A stretch of DNA of 64,000 bases from Melieria omissa (lineage: Eukaryota; Arthropoda; Insecta; Diptera; Ulidiidae), in NCBI GenBank assembly GCA_963971225.1, contig OZ020269.1:97396040-97460039 (forward strand), in the 5' to 3' direction. A program made the position numbers and the translations under genes. The notes under the pieces are model-generated. The model worked only from the letters and a program-made list of their open reading frames with translations. It made no database searches and was not told the DNA's origin. Positions 19,906-32,450 of the stretch are shown one piece after another (the stretch's first letter is position 1; every line of letters starts with the position of its first letter).

Positions 19906-21668
19906 ACTGCGAAGATAATATCGTTGAGTGCTATCAGCGATTTCTTATTTTGTAATGACATCGGAAAACTTATCTTAAAACTTTTAACAGTAAAACTTGT
20001 TGATATTGCATTACATTCAAGTTTTAAGATGTAGTTCACAATTTTATTCACTTTTTACATGAATTAGAAAAGTCCATAAATTAGAACATTACAGAAATTC
20101 GACCTACTCTTTGTACAAAGCGGTGGAATTTGTGAGCTTCCACTATAATAATTTGTTTTCTAGAAAAGTTCTTTTAATGTTTTGAGTTCAGAGAGGCCAA
20201 ATTTTTTTCAAAAATGCCAGCTTTGCTTGTGGATTAGAAGTGATTCTAAGTGGCACTTAAAACCTGAAATCGGTTCTTATGATTGAAATGTAACAATAAT
20301 AAGTAGTAAATATAAATCATGTAAACTGCATTGCAGTCTTAAAGTTCAACTATGTATTAAAATTTACAGCTTTAAGAGGTAGCAAAGACGATCATTTATA
20401 CGGAACTTGTACAACAGTGGGTTTAGATTTAAAAAAATTGTTACGTTTTAAATGCTTACAAATCTATTCCATGTAGTAAAATTTCAAGTTAGGATTAGCT
20501 CAGTTACATTGTATATGAATCATTGTGTTTGAGTATTTGTATCGTCGAATGTGTCTTTCACACTCTAAATAAATAAAGTCAATCGAATTACATAAAAATT
20601 TGGTGATCTAGCAATAGGATCATATTGTCTGGTAGTAAGTTGCTAAAAAATCAACTTCTCAGTTAATTGAACATCAGTTGGATGCCATCCACCAAGTGTC
20701 CAGTAAGTAGTGCTACTAGTTAGCGCTTTATAAATGCATAGTTCAGGATATGCAATATAATTGTCAGAGTTGTAAAATGATTGTAACAATATTTCATCAC
20801 TTTACAATTATGACTGCCACAACATTTATGAGACGATTACAATCAGGTATATAAAATAGTCAAAAGCAGACAGATTTCTTTGTGGCATTTTTTCAACACT
20901 CAGTAATACCAAAAAAACCTGAACCATTACTTTCGATGGATGTGTGCTAATTAAAATCGAATTTATAATGTATATATGGAATGTATAATATACTAACAAT
21001 GTGAGTAATGCATTTGTAAATGCTACTTTCAGTGCAAGTATTAAATGCCTACAAAAATTCCTCATCGTTTCAAATGTATCTCAACCGTAGAGTACAGTAT
21101 TCCCTCGCTTTGTTTACGTATTTATTTTTGTAAATAATTCTATGCGTAAATTTAGCATATAAATACAGTGCAAAGTAGTTTAAATTTATTGTACATGTGT
21201 GCATGTTGTGTATAGAAATTAATTCGTTGCGATATTACAGTTTGGACTTGGTTTCACATTAAGCGTTTTTTATTTACGAGTCTGTCTGTCCTTAGTCTGT
21301 CTTTAGGGTGAGTTATGGCAAATGGAAATTCAAATACGAGATGAAATTATGTCTAATGTATGCCTCTTCAAATACATTTTTTACAAATCCGAAAATCTGT
21401 CTCTTTCTTTTTTCGTTACATTTACGTGTTTAGTTGGCCTTGAACAACTTATAGACTGCACATTAATCATCACCACTGTCTCCATACTTTTTTGATTTCA
21501 ACATGAAGTTCAGTTATTATCAAACTTCAGTAAGGATTAAAGCGTGAAAGATTTGTATGGTTCAGCTTGAGTTGAATGTCCATTTTCCATTATAGCTTCT
21601 CATAAATGTAGCTTGGTGGGCTAAAAATGAGCAAACCATGCCCTTTTGTCATCTCAGCGATATACACA
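19906..21668. other. Spacer without recognised features
   Basis: AT-rich intergenic DNA between lines and the minus-strand membrane-protein gene. I see no coding region, tRNA or paired repeat. Confidence 0.35.
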
Positions 21669-21672
21669 TTAA

Positions 21673-22148
21673 CCCATATAAGCCCAGCGATGTTTTTTTG
21701 GTCAATTTTCGAATGAAACAGTTTTTTTTAAGGTTAAATGAGGTCGGACAATTCAAATTTGGGGTTTAAAAAAGTTTCCGATTTTTGGTTTTCGATATAT
21801 TTGTTGTTTGATTAATCGAACACCTAACTATAAATATATATTCTGGCTATAATTCAATCAATTTTTAACAAGACTGCATAGTTACTTTTTTAAATATTAT
21901 TGTTTTTTAATGTTTTTCGATGCTTTTGAAATTATGTCAAAAATTACCTTTTGTTTGGGGAATTCATACAACTGGGAAGAGGTGTGAGAAATGAATATAT
22001 CTACCCCATATTATCCCATAGATATTACAAATCATACCATCATATCATGCAAAACTTTCGCGTTTAAAGTTTCAAAATGAGCCCAAACAAATTTATGGAA
22101 AATGCAAAAATTTACTGTTCGATTATTCGAACATTGGGCCGATATGGG
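21673..22148. mobile_element. TTAA-flanked MITE, ends CCCATATAAGCCCA
   Basis: TTAA at 21669-21672 and 22149-22152. The left end is CCCATATAAGCCCAGC and the right end, complemented, is CCCATATCGGCCCA. It is 476 bases and non-coding. The left half recurs, inverted, at about 59545-59996, including GAGGTCGGACA and CCTAACTA...ATATATTCTGGC. That recurrence shows it is a dispersed family and not a chance palindrome. Confidence 0.88.
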
Positions 22149-22193
22149 TTAAAATCAATTGGAAATTACACTTCAACTTGCCGTGTGTACTAG

Positions 22194-22226
22194 CAAAGAA
22201 TATGAAGTAATACTTCATATTCTTTG
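22194..22226. repeat. Perfect 16-bp-arm hairpin with one-base loop
   Basis: CAAAGAATATGAAGTA is followed by a single A and then its exact reverse complement, a 33-base near-perfect palindrome. It lies 42 bases beyond a TTAA element. No adjacent coding signal. Confidence 0.85.
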
Positions 22227-22471
22227 GTACTAGTCAGTTAAAAGACGACTGAGCGAATTCCATTTTTGAGTTAGACAAAGTCCTTACGAAAGGAAATGTA
22301 GTGTAGCACTTTTAGTAAAAATCTCTTGAATTTCGAAATCAAGATGGCAAGGACGGTAAGCTAGCTCCATACAGTTGGAGTATAAAAGTGCTTATCGTGC
22401 TGATTAAAGTCTAAATATCCAAGTTACCACCTGCATCGGTTACCTCTATATGCCTCTCTTTCTGTCTCACT

Positions 22472-25400
22472 CTAATGTCTGTTGATCATGCGCACGCGTC
22501 GCTTTACTTCCGGAAATTGCGCATCTATATAATCGGCCTGCATGCCATGAACATCGCCGATTATATGTCCACCGGCAACGGAAGTGCGTCGCGCTGTGCT
22601 AGAAATCGGCACCAACGGCATGGCGTTGAGTTTTTGTCGCTGATAGTTGAGGGAAACCGGCACTGAGCAACGACGATTCGGCGATGTGTTGCTGATGTCT
22701 AAAAACAAATTGTACATGAAAAATGCAAATGCAAGCCATCACTTTTACTTGTTTGGGACCATTTACCTGTGCGTGCGACGCTGGTGCAGGGCACAATGGC
22801 GCCGCAAATGTTCAGCGATTCTCCGCTTTGACGGGCTTCACTCGTCAGTGGCGCATCCCAGAGCGGATGTGGCGGTGGCGTGTAGCGGCTGTGTTCGTCT
22901 AGCGAGGTGTATTTGCGCAGATTGGCCAAGATTTCTGATTTCTTGGCCGCATACTCGTCGGGCATGATGGGCTCATGATAGCGATCCACCGACTTTGAGC
23001 GCGACTCCATTAGCAACAGTTGTTTGGCCTTTTTGGGAGAATCTTGCGACACTTTTGGTGCAAAGAGAAATGCGCCATGATTCAGCGAATATTTTGTGGT
23101 GAATTGGTATTGTTTGGTATATATTTTTTTTTTAATTTTTAATATTGCAATTTAGATGTTAGGAGTAGAACAGTTACACGTTGAGCATTAAAGTTTGCAT
23201 TAGGTTTATTGATTTTTAAATGAAACAACAACACACAATATTCAATAACGATCACAGAAATCTTAGATTTTATTTTTATTTAATATTTGAAAATTTTGAA
23301 CTTTTCAATTGCATCAAAACTCTACATTTCACATACAGACATACAAACATACAATATGAATACATAGAGTTACATGAAAAGATTGCATATATAAAGTTAC
23401 ATGGCCAATACGAGTACATATATATATGTATATAGTATAACGGCATAACAGCGCTACGGATACTCTTCGAATGTTAGACAGATCGTAAAAATAGTTTCGA
23501 AAAGTACAGAGAAACCTTAGTAATCATATTTTTTCGTAAAAATTATGTATGTAGAAGTTGTAGAAAAATTGGTGCATCCGGGCGTGTAATGTGTAAAAGT
23601 ACAAATGTGTTGGCAAAGTTAATGCGGTCGGGTTCGGGTAGTGGCAGGGTTAATACGGCTCTTACTGTTTGGAGGTTGGAACACGAATGTGCAGTTAGCA
23701 GACATTTAATAAGTACAAATGCGAGTGTTGTAGAAGAAACCTGAAAATTTAGAGAGAAAACAGGAATACGTGATAGGACAATTATAGGGCGAGCGGTGGT
23801 AAAATGGCTGGCAATCTAATGAAGTGCTTTGGCAAGGATTAATGGTTTCAATGAGAAATAGAAAGTGAAAGATGTTTGCGAAAATGTTGCATATACTCGT
23901 AAATTCTAGGAAGTTAGTAAGGAACTGTTGGTCGAATTTGTTTAAATATTGCATAAAATTATATATTAATGTGCTTCGCCAAAGAAATGTTAGAATTTTT
24001 GGTAAAACGTATTCAAGTTTTTCTACAATACAATTTTGTATGCTGAAACTGAGCACAAATGCAGTTATTTTTTTCTAAATAAATATGATCTACATATGTA
24101 GTATGCGAGTATTTGAAAAGGACTCTTTTTAAATACTTTCTTACAAGTCAGTTGCTTTTCTATCATTATATATTATAATCTATGCATTCATTTCTAACAC
24201 TTAATTAAATTTTTTCTATACTCATTCTAGTGCCTCATTCGAATAATAAATATAACTGGTATACGATTTCCCTAGTATTAACGAAACCGAACGTAATTCA
24301 GTAGGAACGGGACCTTATCATTGGTCATATGTTTTGTCAAAATTAGTTTTGTCTTTTTCTTTTCGTTGGATATATAATATGCATTGTACAAGCTCAGGGT
24401 ATGTGACAATTTTGGACGAAAAATTGTACGTTGTCCCTAAATATGAGATTTTGGTACACAAGTCTGTTAGATATGTAATAAGCTGCAGAATGAAGCGAGT
24501 TTTTTTTTTAAATAAATGATTTTGAAAATCTTTGAGAGGTAGTTCAGCTTCATAGTTTAGCCCCAAAGGTAATAATTTTAAAAATTAATATGTATAATGT
24601 TACATAAAAAACATCATCAATAACAAAAAATGTAAAAAAAAAGAAAATAAAATAACTGAAATAGTATCCGGTGTATAATGACTCAATAATTCGATATACC
24701 AATTTTATAAATATAAGTAAAAAATTCTAAATAGCTTCATTTTCGAAATTTCTAGCGTCACAATAAGGACTGCGTTTTTTAATCGAATTATTAAATTACA
24801 TTGCACAACGAAATCAAATTTTTTTTAAATAACAAGGTTCGGACAACTGATTCTGGTAGAGGGGTCCAAAAAAAATATATGTGTATCGGCGTTTTGAAAG
24901 TTTACGTCTGAATTTTTTTTAGGGGGTCAAAGTTTTCCCCTTATTCTTATGGTGAATCGGCATACGAAAACCATCTAACCTCACATTTTAGATATATAAT
25001 GTGTTCAGCAATTTGATGTAAAATACTACAAAGAACATTTTTGTGGAGCATTTTAACCCTGTAGCTCCTATTTGTATAGGTCAATTTGACCCTTTTTTGC
25101 TAAAATGCCAAAAATGTCCTGTAAAACAGGACTTTTTAGAGACAATATGTGCTACAAAAATATTCGGCATAAAATTCTGCTATAGGTCTCTGAATAAATC
25201 AAAGCTTAGAAATTAACTTGAACGCCAGAATTAAGCCAAAACTGAAAATGTGCTTAAGTGTTTATTTCGTACTTAATCAAAATTGGTACTAAAATGTCCT
25301 ACAAAACTTGATTTTTGAGGATTCGTGTGTATGGGAAAAATGTTGAACGCAAAATTTCACTAAAAGTCAAAGTAAAAAAATGCAAACGTAAACTTTCAAA

Positions 25401-27097
25401 ACGCCGATACACGTATATTTGTTATAGTTATTGTTTTTATACACATAAAAGCAGTTCAAGCATATTCAAATATGGATAATGTACAGAACACAGAGGTTTT
25501 GAATTGAAAAACAAAAACAAAATAGAAAATAGAAAACATGATACATATAGAATACGTGTAACTCGACGAAAATCTTTAAGCAGTATGAAAGGATTGAATC
25601 GATTAGAGGTAAAGTTGAGGGGAAAACTTTGAAAGTCTTATTGTTAGGCAGATTTAAAAGTTCAGTTCTATATACTTTACTAGTTATACACATAGGAAAT
25701 AAAGCTTTCACGTACATTCACATATAAGTAGTTATGTAGAAAACTATGCAAATGACATAGTCAGTGTTGGTGTATATGGTATGTGGTTAAGTAAATTGCC
25801 ATAACGGTGTTGGCGTTATTTGTATACTCAGATTTATTAATTTGTATGTAATTTCAGTTTGAGCATTAAATTATGTTTCCTTTTGTAAATCTTCAATATT
25901 TTGCAATTCCATAATTTTTAAAGTCACATTTAATTGAAATAGAAATTGGCAAGAGCCCAACACTGGCTGCTCTATGCGACTTCTAATTTCTAGTTATTGG
26001 TGTTTGGCGTATTTTGAATGCTGCAGTTACAGTTACATTGAAAAACTTAAGCACGTCAAATATTGGCTTGGAAAACCGTTCAAAGTTTTAGTTGAATTTT
26101 GGCAAATTTTTAGTGTTAATACCTTTGGAAGCGCGACGATCTTGCTTGTGGGTCTGCGCATACGATTGAAGCGAGCAGCGCCGCAGACGTTTGTCACCCT
26201 TGGCTTGCTGTGGTTAGAGAAAACAGAAATTTATTATTGAGAGTTAATATTTTTCTATATTAAGATTATAAAACTGACCGATTTATAGTGTTGATTGATG
26301 TCGGAGGCTGCCTTTAGCAGCAAATAGATAAACACCAACGCGAACAGATAAATTATGGGTTCAGCAGTGCTGCCCTTCTTAGGCACCTGTTCTTTTTTGT
26401 TCCCCACGTCATGTTTCAGTTTTGTGGAATTTTTGATTTTAATGGACTTGTTGCTGTGCCGCTGACCATTGCGATGCCCATTTAGGCGCTTTACGCCTGC
26501 CACCTTACGACTTGGGGCTTTTGTGGATTTCGATTTCGAAATTGCGCCACTACCGCTTTCATTGCTGCCTTCAACGCCCTCTTCAGTGGACATTTCAACA
26601 TTTGTACTCGTTGAACCCTCTAGCACCTCTTCCAGCTCGAACGCCATGTCATTCTCCTCTTCAAACTCATCAATCCAACGCAGATCTTTGGTGAAAATCT
26701 CCAACTCTGTGCAGAGATCTTTGAACTCGAGTAGTTTTTCTAAAATCTTACTGCGCCTGTGCGTCTCTAGTTTGTGTAGTTCCTGCAAGTGCGCTTCTCG
26801 CTCCAACTCTTCCAACTCCTGTGCCTGTCTGAGTCGCAACTCTTCCTGTTGCACATAGTTGCCGTAGTTGCGCTGCAGTGCTGCGGTGGTCAGATACAGT
26901 GTGAACAACACGACCAACACACCGGCTGGCACCACGCGATGTATATTGTTGTTGTTGGGGGCGCGTTTGATAGTTGCTTGTTGTTGTGGCGTTGCGGTAG
27001 CGCACACATTCGCTTCGAAGAGTTTAACACGATCGGCCACATGTTGCGCGCTGTCCGTGCACTGTTGGTCTGTGTGTTCCTCCGTTGCCGCCGCCAT
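22472..27097 (-). CDS. Unidentified two-TM coiled-coil protein, four exons
   Basis: Coding exons are 26279-27097, 26123-26207, 22767-23051 and 22472-22698. Phases 0, 1, 1 match across all joins, giving 471 residues. Near residues 54-73 is a hydrophobic segment (VVPAGVLVVLFTLYLTTAAL), followed by a Glu/Gln/Leu-rich coiled coil to about 125 and an acidic then Lys/Arg-rich linker. A second hydrophobic segment, IIYLFALVFIYLLLKAA, is near 250-268. The C-terminal exons are polar with RRAS and RRTS sites (PKA-type consensus). The layout recalls RIC3 or CCDC107-like ER proteins, but the helix order differs from vertebrate RIC3 and I do not assign a function. I start at the ATG at 27097, since no upstream in-frame ATG is visible. 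The 3.1-kb intron 2 holds a MITE. Confidence 0.7.
23052..24870. other. Intron 2 of the two-TM gene, first part
   Basis: Long AT-rich intron with no recognised element in this part. Opposed ORFs near 24318-24566 were considered as piggyBac remnants and not accepted. Confidence 0.35.
24876..25417. mobile_element. 540-bp MITE with 32-bp inverted ends
   Basis: The left arm starts TATATGTGTATCGGCGTTTT and continues GAAAGTTTACGT. The right arm is its complement with one mismatch, 31 of 32. The interior (about 480 bases) has no coding frame and includes AACCCTGTAGCTCC near 25055. The flanks are AT-only, so a TA duplication is possible but not provable. It sits in an intron of the two-TM gene. Confidence 0.82.
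25418..26122. other. Intron 2 of the two-TM gene, last part
   Basis: Nothing recognisable. The plus-strand frame at 25974-26240 is antisense to exon 2. Confidence 0.35.
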
Positions 27098-27586
27098 ACC
27101 GAGTGCACTGCAGAGGGTGAAGTAAATGGAAGACAATGAGTTGTTGTTGTTGTTGGCTTAGCGAGCAATGCACCGGAAGTTCAATTAGATCAAAGAACAA
27201 TGACCTCTGATAATTTCATTGGTGAAGTAAAAAAACTGGCATTTCAAACGAAATCAATGCAGAAAACTTCTTTGATCGCATTGAAAATAGTCAGTCAATA
27301 ATTTCAACTTAACGGTTGTACTATAGAATTTTTATAGAGAAAGTTCTCTATTCCAGGAAGAATAAGGTTGCAAAGTTGTATGTATGTGAAAAAAATATTC
27401 TTAATAAATATAACCAGCGATTAAGGAAAAAAAATAATATTGATTTAACATAAATTTTCGAGGAAAATTTTAAGTATATTGTACTCTTAAGAAATTTCTC
27501 ATCAATCAATCAATTTCCTTAATTGGAATTGGGGTAGTAGTACATTTCTCCAAAAGGAAACCAATAAAAGACAAATGAATATTTTT
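27098..27586. promoter_or_regulatory. Upstream region of the two-TM gene (inferred)
   Basis: By position this holds the 5'UTR and promoter of the minus-strand gene. A (GTT)n/(AAC)n run at 27139-27155 lies just upstream of the start. No core promoter motif was assigned. Confidence 0.2.
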
Positions 27587-27590
27587 TTAA

Positions 27591-29530
27591 CCCTTCTGTC
27601 TATACGAAGGTACCTGGGTAACATTTGCATTTTTAAAGTAAAAATAGCCTACTTTCGGCCAAGGAACGCTATGCTGACATATTTAATATCTTTCTAAAGA
27701 TCAATTAACCCATTAAAACCTGACCCCAGAAGGGCTTGTGCGATTTCCATAAAATTTTGCACAATCTTAGTAATTGACCTAATCAAGAAAAAAAATCAAG
27801 AAAATAATTCATACCCCCACCCCCTGAACCAGGAGGGTACGTTGCGCAAACGCAATTTGGGCCTTAGCCACATACAAAACATAAAATTAAAAAAAAAAAA
27901 AATTTTTTTAAACTTATTTTTAAATAGTTTAGCATTACAAAATGCAGCCCACAAAGGGATTTTGATAGGTTTGAAGAATAAGTATTTTTAATTGAATTTC
28001 AAAAATTCCCCAAAAAAAACCTTTGACTTTGGATCGAAAAAAAGATATGAATATTTAAAAAATTTTGAAATTTCGGTATGGCAGAATCTAAAACGATCAA
28101 TTCGAATCCAATTCTACCCATTTTCAAGTCTTATATCTTTATGAATTACTTAATGTAGCGAAATTCCCAAACGTTGCGCAAACGCAACGCTCAGGGCTTA
28201 ATGGGTTAATTACTACAATTAGATTAGTGATATTGAAAGAAAACCTTTTCTGTATAACTTTTTGAACCAATTTGTGAACACTACCCCTTTCTTCTATACG
28301 AAGGTACCCGGGTACCCGGTACCCCTTAATACAAAATGCAGTAAAACAATATAGTTTTAACGTGAAATTACTCGTTCATATTCGCGTGGACCAAATTTTA
28401 TATTTGAAATCAAAGTTGTATTCAAAAATAAGTTAAATTCAGGGCATCCGATCGAAGTCATCGGCTTTACATGCGTGTTACTCCAAGATGTTTTACCCTT
28501 TGAAAGGATAAATTTAATCAGAAAAACTAAGTAGGCAATTGTCAACGTATGTAACACCCAAGTAGACGCAAAAATATTACAATTTTTTTTATTTAATGCT
28601 CTAAAGTTTACGTCTACACTGCTGCAGCGGATAACCTTTTTACTTCTGAGGCACTGGCGGAATACCTCTTCGCAAAAAATCTCACTTTGGTGTTAAAAAT
28701 TAATACTCGACCCCTAAAGTCATCGATATTCGGTTTTACAGCGCCAAAACTTTGAAGTTCTATCTTCCAAAGAGCAATGAAGCTGGGTGGTTCTTTCAGC
28801 TATGCACCACGGCAAAGCAGTGCCAGAGGACAACACGAGACCAAAAATCTTTCGCAAAGTACAAAGGTCACTGGACGTTATGGCTCAAATTTTGAACCAT
28901 TTCATTACTAAAAATGGTACGAAAAAGTGGTTATTCGAAGCATACATAAATTAGATACCACAAAAAAGTCAGATTCCGTGGAGAATATCTTGAGAAGGTA
29001 ACGTGATGGGGTATTAGTGGTTCAAACTCCCCAAATATTTGCCAGCTACAAAAGTTATGGGTGATGGATTGATTTCAAAGTGTATTTGGGTCAAAAGTTG
29101 TAGGCAGACGACCTCCAAAAATAAAATTCTGTGTGCGCTTCTGATGCCAAAAAATTCAGAATAGGCAAACAAATTCTTTGTCGTCACAATTTTTCTACTA
29201 AAAACAGTTTTGAAGCAGTTTGCGGAGCACAGAAACACTTATGTTCGTTTCTGCAAGCCTCAGCAGGAACAAAACGAGACTCGAACCACCGCCCAAAAGC
29301 CCCTTAGTCATATTATATATAGTCCGATTAACGTTAGTAAGCAACGTAAAACACGAAAATGCTGAATTTATTGCATTTATTAGTGAATAACGCTTCGTTT
29401 TAAAAGCCGAACACGTTTTTTTTTTAATTTGTGCGCTATTATTTTCACTATTTTTATTCAAATTGTATGAAGGTTTCCGGGTACCTTCGTTATTGATGAT
29501 AGGTGGAAATTTTTCTTATTAACAGAAGGG
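27591..29530. mobile_element. 1.9-kb TTAA-flanked element with nested MITE
   Basis: TTAA at 27587-27590 and 29531-29534 flank ends CCCTTCTGT and, complemented, CCCTTCTGT. A subterminal GAAGGTACC word follows the left end and, inverted, precedes the right end. A third copy of the word lies at about 28297. The interior carries a nested TTAA MITE (27709-28205) and about 1.3 kb with short broken frames on both strands, none of which I can assign to a transposase. It looks like a degenerate piggyBac-superfamily copy. Confidence 0.65.
27709..28205. mobile_element. TTAA-flanked MITE, ends CCCATTAA
   Basis: TTAA at 27705-27708 and 28206-28209. The left end is CCCATTAAAACCTGA and the right end, complemented, is CCCATTAAGCCCTGA. 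It is 497 bases, non-coding, and contains GTTGCGCAAACGCAA twice (near 27841 and 28174). It is nested inside the 27591-29530 element. Confidence 0.85.
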
Positions 29531-29534
29531 TTAA

Positions 29535-31376
29535 GCAGTGTAATTTCTGTTGCATTACAAAATTCAAGAACTTTTACCCCTAAATCCTAGAGCCGAACAG
29601 TCTTTTAACAATTATTGAATTCCAATTAAACATTTTCATATGTAAGCACAAATCCATGTCTTCTTCCTTTAAAAACCAATCAATTTAATGCTGAAGGACC
29701 TATCCACATCAAATATTTTATAACATGTGTTGAGTTGTAAATTTGAAAAGTTTTTCTGTTCATTTATGCTTTTGCCAAATGGGTCCTAATACCAATGGTT
29801 TTAGCAACCTTACTCAACTATTGACATCAATTTGTCTCTGTTTTATAATCGTTGACAGTTTTAAGACAAGTGCCAAGGACAAATCTGTTTTTCTTTGGAA
29901 AAATCAATAAGTTTTTTCCTTCGTGTTATACTTTATACACATATAGGTCATAACAATTTACAAAATACTTACATGTCACAAAGCGCACAATAATGGATTG
30001 AACCTTAAGCCAATCGATATTCCATATGCAATGCGAATAATGTTTTTTCCTTCAGCTTAGCTCAAAAATGCTGCAGACAATTTTCAGTTTACTTCGTTAC
30101 TTTTTTTAACTATCTTATTGTTAATTGTATCTTTTTCACTTTTTTAAGTGTATAAATATTTTACTATAAACAGTTTTTGCTTTATTTTTCCTCCACTGTT
30201 TATCAAGTGGTCAATATTTTGATTTGTTTTTCTTGCACCACAACTGTCTTTAAATGCTTTCAGCGTTAAACTGTTTTCGTCGGTAGCAGCGTCTGGCTTT
30301 TTGCATCGTCCCAGCCTGTCGATGTGTATATGTACATATATCCGGCCCCAAACACCGCCACTTGCCCAACAACGTGTGCACCTCTTGCTGCGTTGCTCTT
30401 GGCCCTTTATTGCATTTCTTTCGTTTCTCTATTGTTCTGGGTCATGTCATGTTTTCGAATTCACTAATCTAGAACATGAACACTGTGCACACACTTTGGG
30501 GTTGTTTTGTGTTGTTTGATTTTTGTTTTTGTACGCAAAACGAGTACGTTGCGCTTTGAGTGGGTGGGAGCACATCAGCACATCATATGGTTTTAAGCTG
30601 TCGGATGTGACCAACATGTGAAACGCCATGTGTGCGGCAACGACAGCTGGAAGTTGTAGTGTCTGGTAAATTAATTTAAGTAATGCATGATGGATGGCTG
30701 CAAACACATGAAAGTATAATGTATTGAATGTACTATGGGTGTGTCGGTTTATTTAGGGAATTGAGGTAGGAATCAAGTGCTACGCCCACACTTTAACGTG
30801 CTCCTTTAGAAATTATGGCGTATTGTCAAAAAATTGTTGTACAACATACATAAAGAAATATACATAGTATATGAAGATTTAACCTTCTAACCGATAGAGG
30901 TATTTCAGCACAAAGCGCTTATTGCTGAATTTCAAATAACTCCAATAGCTCAATTACACTGAAATAGCTTTTTGAAAAAGTATGAAAAATGATTAAAATG
31001 ATTATGGTACATTTTTGCAATTATTTTGATGAGAATGGGAATCACAGCAAATAATTAGGCTGTGTTGTATTATTTCCGCTTTCGTGTTATACCTAACTCG
31101 ATAATTGATTTACGAAAAAGGTGCATATTTTACAACATCAAAGAAAGCACCATGAAATTCCATATTTTCCGACTTTTAGGTTCAATTGCTGCGGATTTTT
31201 AAAATTTGTAAAAATAAATTACATTGAAAAAGAAGCCGTGAGGTGTTGTAAATGCCACAAAGTGAAAATCATGTCAACCGGTTTAACCAAGAAAGTCGAC
31301 AAAAAGTCGAAATTTATTGCCCTGTGTTATTTACTTAATTTTCTTTAATTTACAACGGTACTTTCAATTGTGAAAA
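29535..31376. other. Intergenic spacer without recognised features
   Basis: AT-rich DNA between the divergent two-TM gene and the ARL6IP6-like gene. I see no coding region or paired repeat. Confidence 0.35.
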
Positions 31377-31378
31377 TA

Positions 31379-31478
31379 CAGTATTTTTCGCTTAAAGCGA
31401 ACTTCGAGGGACTGGCCAAATGGTTCGTTTTAAACGAAAGTTCACTTTAAACGGATTCGGAACAAGCGAAAAATACTG
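31379..31478. mobile_element. 100-bp palindromic MITE beside a mariner relic
   Basis: CAGTATTTTTCGCTT at the left and AAGCGAAAAATACTG at the right are exact inverted repeats of 15 bases. A second inner inverted pair, GTTCGTTTTAAACGAA, is itself palindromic. Immediately downstream begins the mariner C-terminal fragment, so this could be an insertion at the truncation point. Confidence 0.75.
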
Positions 31479-31482
31479 TTTA

Positions 31483-31738
31483 TCAGGTTTCTTGATGATT
31501 TCAAACCAAAAAACTTGAAAAATTCACTCGCCGGGCAGAAATTTGAGTCGAATGAGGAGGTTATCGCCACCACGGAGGCCACCAGAAAACGTATTTTTCA
31601 AACGTGTTAAAGAAGTTGGAGCATCGCTGGGTTAAGTGTATCGAGTTAAAAGGAGACTACGTTGAGAAATAAATCGCCACTTTTCCAAAATTTTCATTTT
31701 TCTTTTGTAGGCTAAGTACTTATCGGACCACCCACGTA
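31483..31738 (+). mobile_element. 3' end of a mariner transposon
   Basis: The frame reads FDDFKPKN then AGQKFESNEEVIATTEA and, after one shift, KLEHRWVKCIELKGDYVEK-stop (stop at about 31670). This is the characteristic C-terminus of mariner transposases. The terminal sequence GGACCACCCACGTA at about 31725-31738 is a plausible mariner 3' inverted end. All of the 5' half, including the catalytic core, is missing. Confidence 0.85.
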
Positions 31739-32450
31739 ATATAACCAGCGGTTTTTACTTGTATGCTTAAATGATTTGGATGAATGATTTCAAATCTTCG
31801 AGAAAACCGTTACTACCGTAACTAAAAATACCGTTTGTATCTGCTTAATGTTATTTTATATTTGGATAATTTAAGGAAGATGGGGAATCTGAATTATGTC
31901 TTTTCCATACCAACAAAACAACCAAATCAGCCGGTAACCCTACACTGTGGAACAATTTTCAGTGCTGCAATTCATTTTTTCTATATAATTTCGTATATAT
32001 TATAGACGAATGAGTTCATTTGATTGAATTCCTTTATTTTAGTTGTATTGTCTTAATTCAAAACTTTAAATATACAAAAACATTGCATCAAATAAGCCAA
32101 AGAAGTGTTCACTGGTTCAAAACAAAATATCGTCAAAGAGGCAACATTGTTCATGACGTCTCCAGCTGTTATTGCGTCACTCGCATTCGTCACTGCACTT
32201 TCCAGTTGTTTGGTTAATATTTTTTGTTGATTTTCTTAGGTTTTTGTTTTGTTCGCATAACGAAAATAAACAAAGTAAAAACAAAATATTTACTTTTTTC
32301 ATTTTTTGTGTGCAAAAGCGTTTCTCTTGATCTGCTTTGTAGTGCAAAGTGTAAACAGAGAGTCGAGCGAATATTTGTAACAGCAAAGAGCACGCAAATA
32401 ATTTTTCTTGGGAGCAGCCAAGTTAGAGAAATTCGGCAAAACTGACAACA
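31739..32450. promoter_or_regulatory. Upstream region of the ARL6IP6-like gene (inferred)
   Basis: AT-rich sequence ending in the probable 5'UTR before the ATG at 32451 (context CAACAATGC). No core promoter motif was confidently read. Confidence 0.25.

Noticed and set aside
24318..24566. Opposed ORFs resembling a piggyBac GYVT-DEKL motif
   Set aside because: Only a few residues match, the following conserved motif is absent, and no TTAA-flanked ends enclose it.
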